Assembly (NCBI GenBank): GCA_021234155.1
Contig: JAJEKV010000415.1
Location: forward strand, 91,141-155,140
DNA: 64,000 bases
Source of the DNA: Isoetes taiwanensis
Lineage: Eukaryota; Streptophyta; Lycopodiopsida; Isoetales; Isoetaceae
Direction: 5' to 3'
Part shown: positions 23,454-35,377 of the stretch, in pieces
Layout: the number at the start of each line of letters is the position of its first letter
Position numbering within the stretch: position 1 is the stretch's first letter
The notes under the pieces: model-generated
The model's database searches: none
The model's input: only the letters and a program-made list of their open reading frames with translations
Told to the model about the DNA's origin: nothing
Made by a program: the position numbers and the translations under genes

Positions 23454-24466
23454 GATGCTAAATTTGCTGGAGGGTTGGGATGACAGGTTTCCATTTGACG
23501 TCATATATGGTTGGATGCTAAATTTGCTGGAGGTTTGGGAATGATAGATTTCCATTTGCAGAGTAAGGTCATGATCTCTAAATTCATTTGGAGGTTTCTC
23601 GTAGGTAAGGATGATTTCTTATTGTATAGGCTCTTACCCATTGTATTCCTTTTGGTAAAGCCACATTTAAACATGTTCTTCCATGGAGTCTATTCTATGA
23701 TTTGTGGCCTTATCCTAGTGCTTCTCCCCTTTTAAAGGGCTTGCTAGATTCCTGGCACACAGTAAAAATGTTATTTCATATCAACCCAACTGCTTGTGCT
23801 CAATTGACTGCTCCTTATTCCCCTGGCTGACAATGCACTAATTTGCATTACTGTGCATCCATTGACTTAAAGATGTGGAAAATGAATAATTGCAATGTGA
23901 TATAGCTCATGCCAATTTGCTAAAATGGGAGGCTTTTCAGTTAAAGTTCTTGTTGGGATGATGGGAGTGAGCTCCTTGGCAAAAAATTGTTGATCATCTG
24001 CAGCCTACCACAACAAGAAGATATTTTGGTGTGGGTGTGTCATCAGGAGGTGGAAGAATGCAGACTTGTGAACTCTATGTATAAGCTATTGCTTGATACT
24101 GATATTCTTCCTCCTTCTAAGTGGCTCCTTCAATTCCCTCCTTCCCAATGGCAGCAGATGTGGACCTAGGCATGGGATAATCTACTTCACCCTAAAGTGT
24201 CTGTAATTTAATTTGGTCGCAGATCCTTCACAGATGTCTTTGGGTTAATGTTCTTGTCCACATGTTTGACCCTAGAATATCAGATATGTGTCCAGTATAT
24301 AATGAGACCATTGAGAATTATTTTTTCATATGTGGCCACCTTAGACATATATGGGATTGGTTGTTCTCCCTTTTCTAGGTATCACTAACAAGTCAACAAG
24401 CACTTTTGGCATTTAACCCAAGTACCTGGACGCAGTTACAAAGCCAGACTTTTCTCATTTAGCAGC
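23454..24466 (+). pseudogene. L1-type LINE ORF2 C-terminal relic
   Basis: The frame at about 23,511-23,735 reads LDAKFAGGLGMIDFHLQ and SKFIWRFL, the block that follows the reverse transcriptase domain in plant L1 elements. After several stops, a zinc-binding RT-associated pattern is seen near 24,280-24,370 (YNETIENYFF, CGHLRHIW). An imperfect 60-base tandem repeat (ggatgctaaatttgctggag at 23,453 and 23,513) lies at the boundary with the TIR element. The relic continues after the solo LTR. Confidence 0.6.
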
Positions 24467-25052
24467 TGTTTGGGGTCTGGGTTCGGGAACTCCTGGAAGA
24501 CAGCCCTCTGTGAGGACCCGTGGATCTAACAGGAGAGTCCGGGGGACTATGTCACGCGGGATTTGCAAGAAGAGAAGAAGAAGAAGAAAACAGAACAAAT
24601 GAGAGGAAAACGATAAGCTTCCTTGATATCAATGATGAACATACATGAGCTCTCGCAATAGAGAGAAAAACTGAAAGGAGACAAGACTCAAAACTCATCT
24701 AGCCATCATATGCTAGCTCTACTCATATATATAGTACAATGGCCTTGGGCCCAATATAGACACTCTGACTGATCTCGGTGCCGACTCCTGGAAGGAGGCC
24801 TGATTTGCAGGAATGTTGGCGGTGCCTCTTTAAATGCCTAGAATCACGCTGACGCTGACACGGGCGGTGGCGGGTCATCACTTGTCTGAGCGGCGCCTCT
24901 TGTTGACGAACGCAGGCTTTGACTGCGTGGTCTGCTGCTTGGTCTTCTGCTGAGCCTTTGATGGCTGACCCGTGGCTGACTGAGGATCCTTGAGCTTGAC
25001 CTGGTCTGTCGTATGCATGAATAGTCCTGTACCAGGAGGCACAGGACTAACA
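24467..25052 (-). mobile_element. Solo LTR of the gypsy-type element
   Basis: It matches the two LTRs of the element at 38,655-49,800 over its full 586 bases. Read on the minus strand it starts TGTTAGTCCTG and ends CCCAAACA, and a TATA-like run (tatatata, near 24,724) is conserved. It is flanked by a perfect 5-bp target duplication, gcagc (24,462-24,466 and 25,053-25,057). No internal element sequence is present, so it arose by LTR-LTR recombination after insertion into the L1-type relic. Confidence 0.92.
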
Positions 25053-25375
25053 GCAGCATGTTCGTTGCTTTAGACTATTTGAAAAAGATGAAGTCTAGTA
25101 GTCTTTAAAGGTATGGATATGGCGGATGATGGTCGTGTTCTTTAATATGCTCAAGGTAGTATAGTTAAGTCTTATTATTGTTTTTCAGTTGCCCCTCGTA
25201 AGAAGCATTTGATCTTTGAGGAGTTTTTGGATGTGCTCTTATGCATGTGCAGGTCGCTTCACTCAGTGGGCTTCTATGGTTCCCTCTGAGATTTTCTTAT
25301 TGTCTTTGCATCTCTACTTGTGTTTGACTTTTGGTTAGATAAAGATTAACGTCCTTCAATAAAAAAAAGGCCATA
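25053..25375 (+). pseudogene. Continuation of the L1-type relic after the solo LTR
   Basis: Sequence continues to an A-rich stretch (aataaaaaaaagg) at 25,359-25,371, which could be the poly-A end of the old LINE. Protein-level signal is minimal. Confidence 0.35.
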
Positions 25376-25535
25376 TGGTTGGATGCCTAGGCCAAGAACA
25401 ATATCCAACAATCTTTGTAAAGTATAAATGACATTGCCTTTCTCCAATAAGCTGCCTATCACATCATTGTCTATACCTTTCATATTCACAAATCCTCGAC
25501 CCTCTATACCATAAGTTAGAAGGATAAGGTTAAGA

Positions 25536-26165
25536 ATAGAATAGAATAGTTTATCGTCCACGGAGACCAATTGGCCTATGGGACCCAAACAAAAAGAGAG
25601 CAGCAAGCGCATTACTGTCAGGATTAGAAAACCCCCGTCCTGAAGGGTTTTCGAGGGAAAAACCTTAGCAGTAATAAGTATGCTGGCACTCTGTACAATT
25701 GTATAGGACAGTTCAATACTGTCCCGGAGGATATAACTGAGTCCGTGCATCCATAACCTCCTGGAGGTATGACTCCAACAAACCCACTGAAGCCGTATTC
25801 AATAACTCATGAATGGTTGACCAGGTACTAGTAATCGAACATACCGCTCTCGGATATGGGCAAACACTGGGCAGATCTGGAGGGCATGACATTCATCCTC
25901 AATGGCGCCCTGGTGGCAACACTCGCAAAGCCTTTCCTCCCGTGCTTTCTGAGCCCAATGTCCTGTCTCAATGTGGAGACGATGTGCACCCGTGCGAATG
26001 GAAGCTATAAATCTGCGCTTCTTCATGGGCAAATGGGTGTACAAGTACTGGTGTGGGCCTCTCGTGAGCCTAGGATTGACTTACTGCTGATAGTGTGCCA
26101 GCTTAACGTGCGTCAGAGCATCTGCATCCCATAGCTTGCGAAGGAAAGTAGCATCTAGGTACAGC
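25536..26165 (-). mobile_element. LINE-a, 5'-truncated, minus strand
   Basis: On the minus strand, 26,165 to 25,799 encodes the C-terminal part of a non-LTR retrotransposon protein: ASIRTGAHRLHIETGHW and the zinc-binding CECCHQGAIEDECHAL. It is collinear with LINE-c at 53,400-53,884. One in-frame stop precedes this block. The 3' UTR contains the family signature near 25,555-25,580 (ggtctccgtggacg on the minus strand) and ends in ATTCT-type repeats (atagaatagaatag on plus, 25,534-25,549). It is an old dead-on-arrival copy. Confidence 0.8.
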
Positions 26166-27126
26166 TTAAGTGCCTTAAGGCATAAGTAATAAAACTTCGT
26201 AAAATTCTAATTCAAGCTATGGAAAGCTTAAAAATATCAACACCCAAGTTATCTAGGGTATCAACATTTTCCTGCAAAGAAATGATCAAATGAGCAACAG
26301 AATTCAATTTGTTTCCGGAGAAAAGAAAAAGAAAATCATAAAACCTTGTAGAAGTGATAGTGCTCAGCCGCTATGTCTTCACTGATGGGCCCATATCCTG
26401 AGGCAAGGATCAAGGCTGAATCATGAGTTGCAGTATGCAGAGGCAGAGGGACACTCGTATCGACCAACCTGTAGGAAGATCATCAACCTAATTCACGGAG
26501 AGCTCCTTCGATCTACAGCCATAATAGTATAGAGCTTCAACAAACCTTTCTAAATAATCAAGAAAGGAATGAATTTTATATATGTACGCCTGAGTTGCGG
26601 ATGAAGCAACAGAAAAACGAAATCCGTTGTGGGAAGAGACTACCATCCATAGGCTTGGCCCCATTATTTCCACAATGAGGAATTGGAGCTACAATAGATG
26701 CAATAGAAGCGCCTATAAGAAAAATTAGAATGATGCAAACCAGAGACATGCTTAGATGCTAGGCTCAAATTGCTAAAGATGCGATCTCTCTTGTCTTTTC
26801 GATGCAATGTTCCCAATGGGCATTGCTGGCTTATTTTTCTCAACTATCTCTTTCTTTAGATCAAGATCTAATGGCCCAGCCAGTGTCCATATCAAATTTT
26901 AAGACCGGTGGATAGGTTAGGCTTTCAGATAAGGTGACACTCAAGGTATTGTGCCAACTAGTAAAGGACCTAAAATCTCATCATATTGCAAACTTTTATC
27001 TGTTACGGATATAATAAATGGAATATAAAAGCTGTTACATTCCAATATGATAGCAATGTTTCTTCAACTTGTTTGCATTAGTACATAAAGCATATGCTTT
27101 TGTTTGTATGTCATACCAAATCCCTT
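26166..27126. other. Possible unrecognised exon remnants on the minus strand
   Basis: Two minus-strand stretches read like exons with splice-like ends: about 26,460-26,347 (ALILASGYGPISEDIAAEHY then a gt donor) and about 26,278-26,217 after a gcag acceptor (ENVDTLDNLGVDIFKLSIA). I do not recognise the protein. The rest (26,680-27,126) shows nothing. Confidence 0.25.
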
Positions 27127-27500
27127 TGTCCAAATACAATCATACATGCAATAGCTCAAGTACAAACTAACTATATTTTTGACACGAAAAAGAAGAATAA
27201 AAAAATGTTGGATGACCGTAAAGATAAGAGTAATACCTTGGATATTTGTCCAAATACAATCATACATGCAATAGCTCAAGTACAAACTAACTATATTTTT
27301 GACACGAAAAAGAAGAATAAAAAAATGTTGGATGACCGTAAAGATAAGAGTAATACCTTGGATAACGTTTATTGTTCAATAAATGTTTAACCGATGCCCA
27401 AGCACATGGCATATGAAAGGTGATAAGAGTAATGCCTTGGATAACATTTATTGTTCAATAAATGTTTAGCTGATGCCCAAGCACATGGCATATGAAAGGT
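27127..27500. repeat. Perfect 120-bp tandem doublet followed by a 79-bp doublet
   Basis: The 120-base unit starting ttgtccaaatacaatcatac is present twice with no visible differences (27,127-27,246 and 27,247-27,366). Immediately after it a second unit, starting gataacgtttattgttcaat, is repeated with period 79 (27,361 and 27,440). The near-perfect identity implies very recent duplication or active instability. Confidence 0.9.
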
Positions 27501-27807
27501 GAAAGGTGCTTCTAAGGCTGCCATTTATATCAAAGACGAAAGCAGAAGCTACAAATCATTTGTTCCCAAGCTACAAAGCAAAGGATCTAATAGCCCAGCC
27601 TCCAACTCCTTCCCACTCCAAAAGAATTCTGACAGCAACCGAAATTGAGCCCCCCACCCATAGGGTTGAACCCCTCAAAACCCCCCCATGCCAACCACTA
27701 AGGGCGGGCACTCTTTGTGATTTCTTTTCAATCTTTGAATCCCTATATACTTCCTGCGCATTTCTAATTCACTCCAGAGTGCTCGAAAGTTGTAGGCCTC
27801 ACAAACG

Positions 27808-28660
27808 ATGGATGGAAATCTGCATGCGCTAAAGAAGCGGACACGTAATGGCGAGGGCTCCTCCTCCTCGGAGTACATCACACAGACAGAGGCAATACAT
27901 GTCCTGGAGGGAAAGCTGAATGCCATTGAGGACAAAAGCTGGCGGTGTGGAGATGCAAAGGGACACCCAACCGTGCAGCTATTCTCAAAAAGCAGGTTGG
28001 CGAAAAGAAAAAAACGTATTTACTTATTTGGAGGAATGCATCGAGCCATTGGATGACCGCTTTGGACTGGCTGACTTTGGCCTTGAACAAGCCGCGATCT
28101 TGTCGCCCGACTAAGAAGTGAATTGCGGCGATGTCCCGCACCACGGCGATGCAACCCGGCGTCTAGATCAGCTCCAACGGCAAATGTCAAGCGGCGTGAA
28201 TACGGCTGCAAAATGAGCTCAGACAAAAGCGGTGGTAGGGTTTACCTGTTTGGTTGCCCCAAGCGGCGGTTGGCGCACCGAGGAGGCTACAAATGCGGGA
28301 TGCGGGGAGGTTGGACACCCTAGAAAAAGAGATGTATGATTTGCGCATGCGGATGAAACAGACAAAGTACCATCACGGGGGCAGCACCATCACCATGCCC
28401 AATACACGGCGAGAGGTTGCCTGAGAGAATTAGATGGGTCCTTCGGCGAGGAGAAGGACCGCCCGGTCGTCGGTGAACATTGTGGTTCGGGGCTTGCGAA
28501 GAAACGGGGAAGATCTCCCGGCTAAGCTCCATGCCACGGTATTGGCAAGGCTCCAATTGCAAACACTTGACAAGAAGAAACCCGACGACCCGAGTCGAGG
28601 GCCAAGCATGAGACCGACTAGTTAAACTCCACGGTGCTTTCGACCAGGCGGCCGAAGACA
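27808..28660 (+). pseudogene. LINE-b ORF1-like region
   Basis: Broken frames include MDGNLHALKKRTRNGEG, SEYITQTEAIHVLEGKL and, near 28,460-28,560, RSSVNIVVRGLRRNGED followed by LARLQLQTL. The last resembles the RRM-type block of L1 ORF1 proteins, which coat the element RNA. Frames change repeatedly. The region is CG-rich with few CTG/CAG triplets. Confidence 0.45.
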
Positions 28661-29059
28661 TTGATCTTTGCTAGTCTAATTGAAGGGGACATCGGTGTAC
28701 TTACACATGGATCGACCCGGCTCAACGAAGGAGAGGCGAGGAGGAATTACATAAAAGTTTAGGCAGGTCGAGGCCGGTGAGGGGGATCGGCGGGGCACGG
28801 TGAATGGCAAAATGAAGGTATTTGTGCCTCCACGGCCAACAATGGCGGTTACGGCGACCGGGGGACCAAGCATACGGATCCCCACCTCGAGAATGGCGGA
28901 TCACACGGCGGCCCGGGACCAAGTACCCGGACACCACCCACGGCCAGGAGGTGGACATGAGAACCCGGCACTGCCAATGACCCAACTCCTGCGGCCTCCA
29001 TGGGAGCTGGGATAGAGGCGATCACCACGAGGCGGCATAGGAAGAGTGCCTTGAATTGT

Positions 29060-29760
29060 ATCGTGGGGCTGTAGGGGATTTCCACAGGCCTTGGCCCGAG
29101 GGCATTGCTGAAATTGCTACTGAGCATGGACATCATCTTCTTGCAAGAGACATGGGAATATAGTGGTCATCTGTTACCCAGGACATCCGGGGTATCATCA
29201 TTTCTCAGCGGCCAATGGCGCCATGGCAAGCGAGGGGTATGGAGGGTCGCGTGCTACTTCAAAGATGCTATAGAAGTGGCCAGGCGATGGTGGAGCCAGC
29301 GTGGTGGACTATCTCCTAGCTCCAGTGCCAGAACTTGATGTCATTCGAGATTTCGCGACAGGCACAGGAACAAGAGATGAAGAGACTTTGTCGAGACCAC
29401 TACCCACTTTATGTCACTTTGGATTGGAGGCACTTTCGATTGGCGTGGCCACGGGGCGAGGCGCCCGGGGTTTGGGATACACCCGAACTATCGGAAGCAA
29501 GCGAGGATATGAGGTAGCGCTTTGAGCGTGAGCTACAAAGGGATTGATGCCCTCTATACATTGCATGATAAGTGTGAATGGTTGGTGAAGGCCTTACTCG
29601 CGGCGACCAATGAATGCTTTGCGCAAAGAAAGCCCCCCTTGAAGGGACCTTCTGCATAACTCCCTCAAAACCCCTAGTTTGGCGTTGAATGTAAGGCTCT
29701 AAAGAGTCACTCACGCACCATCTTAGATCCCGACTCGGCCCGAGGCCATTAGGGACTATA
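29060..29760 (+). pseudogene. LINE-b endonuclease domain relic
   Basis: The stretch starting SALNCIV (29,050) and continuing ALLKLLLSMDIIFLQETW places the QETW motif typical of the APE-type endonuclease that nicks target DNA. Downstream frames are fragmentary, and the later catalytic motifs (GDFN, SDH) are not readable. Confidence 0.6.
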
Positions 29761-29767
29761 AGGCATT

Positions 29768-30800
29768 TTGAAATCCAAAAGCATCGCTACATTGCAAAAA
29801 TTAGCAGCATGTTTGATCGCGATGGCCCGAGCCAAAAGCCTTTTGGGTAAAGTGTTGTATAAGAGGCATCAACCACCTGGCAATGTTACCCCAGACCAGT
29901 GGAGACAGCGGTTGGAGGAGTTGTATGACCCCCCAGGAGCAATCGCTGACGTGCCAGATCAGCTAGGAGAAACACTACAGCTTTCAGAGGCGGACATCCA
30001 CCAGGGTCTTAGGCATCTTGCTAATGGTAAAGCAAAGGACTTGCAGGGACTTCAGGTCGAGCTGTTGAAATGGGATGGGCCAGCTTTGCTCGGGCCTTTG
30101 GTGAGGATAATCAATGGGGCCATCGAGAGGGCCCTCCGCGAGAATGGATGGATGGTTAGCAAGGTCACCCCTATTCATAAGACGGGAAGCAGGGATGACT
30201 CCACCAACTACCGTATGATCATGGTGAGCCCGTTACTCGCAAAACTTCTAGTAGGTGTGCTGGAGAAGAAGTTAACTTAATGGGCGGAGGAAACTGGAGT
30301 ACGTGCAGTTGGCCAAGCAGGTTTCCGCCCTGCCCACTCCACCAGTGATCATATTTTTACTCTCAGAATCCTTATGAAAGCTAGACGCAATGCACGACGT
30401 GACTTGTATTGCTGTTTCGTGGATTTTAAGACGGCATATTATACGGTCCCACGGGACCTGTTGTGGCAACGCTTGCAGGAGCTACATGTCCAACAGGATT
30501 TGCAGAATGCCATCTACCGGCTCTATGACGGAATATATGCCACTTTACTGCGTCGGACCCAGGGTGTGAACAGCACCATAGGTGTTAAACAGGGATGCCC
30601 GTTATTTCCAATGCTTTTTGGACTCTATATTGACAAGTTGGAGACCTAGATGCAAGAACATGGAGGTGGTGGCCCGAGTTGCCAAAGGCATATACAGTAA
30701 AACAGTTGCTCTATGCATGCGATCTGGGCTTATTATCCCATCTGACTAGGAGTATGCGAGGAACATTTGGATGCTCTCGATCAATTACAGTGACATAGGA
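29768..30800 (+). pseudogene. LINE-b reverse transcriptase relic
   Basis: It reads GLRHLANGKAKDLQGLQVEL, then KVTPIHKTGSRDDSTNYRMI, a stop at 30,278, QAGFRPAHSTSDHIFTLRIL, the motif A region YCCFVDFKTAYYTV, then GVKQGCPLFPMLFGLYID. Motif C appears as YACD (about 30,712-30,723) instead of YADD, losing a catalytic aspartate. Together with a TAG before it, this excludes activity. Confidence 0.8.
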
Positions 30801-31099
30801 ATGACGATCAACCACCGAGAAAACCAAAGGCATTTGCCAATCTGTCTGCTTGACATGATATCAGACTTCTATTCTGAGAGGACAAAGGATGGAAGTTGTA
30901 AAAAGATTTTTTAAGTATCACGGAAATCGATTTCTCTGCTAACATGCTATGGGATGGTGTGTAGAAAAGAAGGGTCGGTTGCGGGATGGAAAGCCACAGA
31001 TGCAATCTTTGAATATTCATTCTGAGAATAGATTGGACGCATAAAGCACACTTGTTTTCGAGCACTTTCGTGGAACCGGTATTCTTTGTATGGGGTAGA

Positions 31100-31940
31100 G
31101 ATGCAGGGGGGCGGTTAGCACGGGTACTTAGGATAAGCTAGAGGGTATAGAAGGCTTTCGACATCTGACCTAGGCGTCAAGGACCGCGGTGCCTTATCCG
31201 ATTTTGGCTGTATGAGGCGGCTTTTGGCCCTGCGGCGATACGCTATCGCTTGAGCACCTTGCGTATTTCCATAAGGTTGAGAATGGATGCACAATGTCTT
31301 CCTCCCCAGAGCTCATTATTGGCACAAGGGCCACAGCGTCTCAAGAGAGTGTGGCGGTAGCATTGTAGGGGATGGTTAGCAAGATGGTCCATAGACTATC
31401 AACACATTATGGATATGTCCGATATCGCGGGCGAGCTGCATTTGAATAAAGCTTTCTTTGCCTCCCGTGGGATCGCCCACTCTTGCAAAGTCCAAAGCGC
31501 AGTACTACCACCACCTTGAGATCAATCCTGTCGGCTTGAACACGGCCCCCACCGGTATCGAAGGCACACATCTCTACCAAGAAACGGAGAGCTATAGCTG
31601 CAATAAGGACATGGTCCCACCATCACCGAGATTTGGGGCAGGCGGCTGGGGTACCTGCGGATGGAGGCGGGAATCCCCGACATGAGAGATTATGCAGTCT
31701 TTGTCACATGCGAGATAGTAGAAGATGAACACAATGCTCTCTGAGGAATGCCCAAAGATATGCACATATCCGAGCAGCTCATGCCGATCTCAGATGCTCT
31801 GAGATAGCAATTCATCAACTGCTGGCTTCGCCAATGGTGGTACGTCTCGCGTCCTATATTCTGCAAGTCTCCACCGTCAGGGAGTCCCTCACAACACAGG
31901 GAATTTGAGCGCCCAGATAGGGCCTCTCAATGCCTACTAC
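31100..31940 (+). pseudogene. LINE-b C-terminal relic
   Basis: Fragments align by eye with the C-terminal half of LINE-c: a LERVQKAF-like phrase near 31,150, ALAQGPQRLKRVW near 31,320, and FVTCEIVEDEHNAL near 31,700. Frames are heavily interrupted. Confidence 0.55.
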
Positions 31941-32090
31941 AAGGGTTTTTCCTCCCACATGGGGGGTTTTTATCGATGGTAGAGACACATTATGCGGGGT
32001 TTACATTTGTTTTCTTTTGTGTTTGGAAACTTTCCACTACATTGTATCACCGTCTCATAGGCCAGTTGGCCTCCGTGGACGTTAAAATAT

Positions 32091-32116
32091 ACTTCCTTCC
32101 TTCCTTCCTTCCTTCT
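32091..32116. repeat. CTTC microsatellite at the LINE-b 3' end
   Basis: About six cttc/ccttc units follow the LINE-b 3' signature directly, in the place of the ATTCT-type tails of LINE-a and LINE-c. Confidence 0.85.
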
Positions 32117-34834
32117 ATATGGATCATGTTGAAGAACATAAGACCGCCATAAATATACTGGTAATGAACCAGATAGGAAGAGATGTGGAAGAGCAAAAGT
32201 CATTTGCTGACTCTCTACGAGTGGGAGATGGATGTGGAACCATGTTATTGGACCTGATGTAATATCTTCCGGAAGAGATTTGTGTTAAGTCGCATGACTT
32301 AAATGACTTCATTGCTTTGACATTTCTTGATATTTTAATAATCTATATAAATGTGCACTTTTGGACACAACAAACAATCCTTACACCATTAATGAGGATG
32401 TAGACGAAATAAACGAGAGGACGACAGAGTGGTTGTTGGAACACCTACCACATATTCCAATATTGTTGATGAGAATGATGCAGGGATTATTCTATTGAAT
32501 TTTTTAATGTGCAAACTCTGAATGGGATGCCTCCACATTAATTGAAGGATGGCATAATTGTCATGTTACTAAGGTCTATTTCTACATGTAAGTGATAGAA
32601 ATGGCACCCGCCTCATTATACGTGCATTGGAAAGACGTGCTATAGATGCAGAGATAGAAGATTAGGTACAGAGTTTTCATATGATGTCGAACTTCCTTTT
32701 AATTTGAGCGCATGCAATTTGCATTGCATCCACCTTGGGAATGACAATGAACATGTCCCGGGACCAAATAATGCAAAATGGTTGGATTAGTACTTGGTCA
32801 CGAAAAACTCTATTAGCACTGTCAAGAGCTCAAAGAATCCAAGGCATAGAGATACTTATTATATAGAAATGCTTTTGCAGATGCCAACATGTCAAGATAT
32901 ACATAAAAAGATGTCCTATAAGTGTGAGTGTAATACTTAAAAATATTCCAATAGTTTTTTGTTCTCACTAATTTCCTCTACCCCCGCCAACCCTTTTTCT
33001 TTTTTCTTTATCCATGTAAATGGTGCGTATTTTAGTGCCGTGGTATATCTTTGGTCACCATGTCGTCAAATGCTACAGCATGATAAGGATTATCATATAT
33101 CTAGTGTTACTTTTGTCATATATGCTCTCAGGTTCATGAAACCATTGGGAATGACAATATCACTCGTGTGCATGGTATAACAAGTGTAGACATTGAGAAG
33201 CTCCTTCCAAAGACTTGCGCAGATCTTTGCAGCATCAAAGATGCCCTGTGCTTCATTGACAGACATGATCATGACCGTCTTGGTTGAAGAATCATCAAGA
33301 TTCATCATCAGAACCACAAAAAGGAAGAACTCTTCACGTAATTGGCTGTTATAGATTTGTTCTTCTGATTCCACTTGCAGACAAATAGAGCAACAGAGGA
33401 AGACCGTCACTACTTACAGAGAAACAGAGAAACAATGATAATCACTGGAATATTCCTCAGAAAAACATATTTGGATGGATATTTATGATAATTGCTGAAA
33501 TATTCATCAAAAATGGAATATTCAGAGGTTTTGCAATATGATCATTGTTTGATCCATGATATTCAGTGGTTAGATTAGGTTAATCTGTAAGGGCATGTGC
33601 GTTTAAGCGTACTCTTGTCTAAGATATGCCTTCCATAAGTTGACATATTTTTATGTAGAGCTCAAGATTTCTGGTCTCCCTTATGGCATTAGAAGAGTTT
33701 ATACTATATCCTTCCAAGCAGTTTTGCCATCGTTCTTTCGTTTTAAACTGCTAAATGGGTCTTTGATAGCTACACGAATAACATGCGTCAACTTCTTGAC
33801 ACCAAATGTTGGACTTTTTGAGATATAGCATCTATTAGGTGTGCAATAATTATACCTCAAACAAAAGAAGGGGACATCCATGTGGCATAATATATTAGCC
33901 CCTACCATGGAGGGACGAAGAGAACTTGTTGGGATATCTATGGTGGACCTGAGATTTGATGAAAAATCGAGATATGTGCGTTATAAACAAACATAAGGGA
34001 GGACCCAGGAGAATGAACTTGGAAGGAGCATAATGTCCGGGGTCATAGGGTAAGAGGAAACAAAATGCAACAAAGAGACAGAGAGATGGTCCCAGGAGAA
34101 TGAACTGGGAAGTATCATGATGTCAGGCATCTAATGTCCGGCATGATACGGAAAGGGTAAACAAAACGCAGAGGAGGTCCTATGAAGGATGAACAATCCG
34201 GCATCATACGGAATGAGTATGACACACACAAGCCCTGAAGAGTCCAAAATGGAAAGGGTAAGCCTCAATGGTCTCTCCAAGTGGAAGGGGCCCCCACAGA
34301 CCATTAACAAATCGAACAATACCCACAAAAAGACAAGGCAGATTCCAGCCGTTGATGAGGGGTAGGAGGGACGGTTAGATTTAGAAATGATCGCAGGCGT
34401 GAGGGACACGTGCGAGCTACAGAGAATGTGTTTTCTGCATAGGATGGTGGAAAAGCTCCAAAATTTGGCTCTTTAGATCTGTGGGTCATGAACATTCATA
34501 AAGCTATGGCAATGCCTTCAATCTGCGACCCTTTAATCTCTTTCCTTGGCGCTTCTGCAGCTCTTATGGACCAAATTTTGCATATGCCTCGCCTGTTTTT
34601 TCCTTCCCTTGTTCTTCATCATCTTCTCGGCTTCTGGGCTTTCTTGTACCTGCCCTCAGATGAAATCATCAAAAATTGCAGTTTTGAGATGTAACAACAT
34701 GTTTTGCTTTTGCAGAATTGTGCAGCGGCTCTCGCATTAGGATTTTTACACCATTTAGATCAGAAATTGGTAGATTTGAGAAGTAAAAATCCATTTTTTG
34801 CATCGGTAGATCAGAAATTGATGCTTTTTCAAAG
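32117..34834. other. Intergenic sequence, weak exon-like stretch and short repeats
   Basis: A minus-strand frame at 33,410-33,180 reads LREEFFLFVVLMMNLDD and MSVNEAQGIFDAAKICASLW without stops. It may be an exon remnant, but I do not recognise it. An imperfect repeat with period about 86 (cccaggagaatgaact at 34,006 and 34,092) lies at 34,000-34,220. The 34,500-34,834 segment is presumed promoter and 5' UTR of the SAUR gene, but I see no clear TATA element or auxin-response motif in it. Confidence 0.35.
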
Positions 34835-35377
34835 ATGGGTAAACTAAAGAAGATCAAATTATGGTGGGTGCTGAGGAAACGAAGGGGTTATGTAAGATTA
34901 AGAGGGGAATTGAGTGTTTTGGGGAAAAAAAAACATTCTATAATCAGAGGAACTCTATCCTGTATCAGACGGCTTACCAAAAGTGCAAATCCGATGAAAT
35001 TCTTCTCTAGAAAGCGTAAACATCTACTGAAAGATAAGGAGGAGAATGATCCGACTATTATGGATGATAATAAGCTGTTGAATCATGGTAAACAGAGGCA
35101 TGCTGCAGCGGTAGAGAAGAAAAAGGGTTTTTGTGCAGTTTATGTAGGTCCGGAGCGCGAGAGATTTCTGATGAAAATCCATTATTTGAATCATCCATTA
35201 GTTGCGGCTCTTCTGCAAAAATGTGGTGAAGAATTTGGTTTCGAATATTCTAATGGATTGACAATTCCTTGCGAGGTAGAAATTTTCAAGCAGCTGCTAT
35301 GGCTTCTGAGTAAACACAACTCTGTTTCATTCGACCATTTAGATTTGGATAAGCTTCTTTCTTTTGATCATAGCTAA
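34835..35377 (+). CDS. SAUR: SAUR-family auxin-responsive protein
   Basis: This intact single-exon frame of 180 codons has the SAUR core at residues about 96-160: KKKGFCAVYVGPERERFLMK, the HPLVAALLQKCGEEFGFEY block and LTIPCEVEIFKQLLWLL. SAUR proteins are small plant-specific regulators. Many inhibit PP2C.D phosphatases and so raise plasma-membrane proton-pump activity and cell expansion. The N-terminus is long and very basic (MGKLKKIKLWWVLRKRRGY), as in the subgroup with predicted nuclear or mitochondrial location. The first in-frame ATG is used. Lack of introns is normal for the family. It is the only gene in the window with no break and a full domain, and LINE and LTR relics flank it on both sides. 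Confidence 0.9.
   Translation: MGKLKKIKLWWVLRKRRGYVRLRGELSVLGKKKHSIIRGTLSCIRRLTKSANPMKFFSRKRKHLLKDKEENDPTIMDDNKLLNHGKQRHAAAVEKKKGFCAVYVGPERERFLMKIHYLNHPLVAALLQKCGEEFGFEYSNGLTIPCEVEIFKQLLWLLSKHNSVSFDHLDLDKLLSFDHS

Larger units (their letters stand above)
27808..32094 (+). mobile_element. LINE-b, near full length but decayed, plus strand
   Basis: It carries a nucleic-acid-binding-like first ORF (from about 27,808), an endonuclease start at 29,100 (MDIIFLQETW), reverse transcriptase at 29,800-30,750, and a C-terminal zinc-like block near 31,710-31,750 (VEDEHNAL). It ends with the 3' signature shared with LINE-a and LINE-c (ttggcctccgtggacgttaa, 32,067-32,086), then a CTTC/CCTT microsatellite. 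Coding is broken by many frameshifts and stops. It belongs to the same family as LINE-c. Confidence 0.8.
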
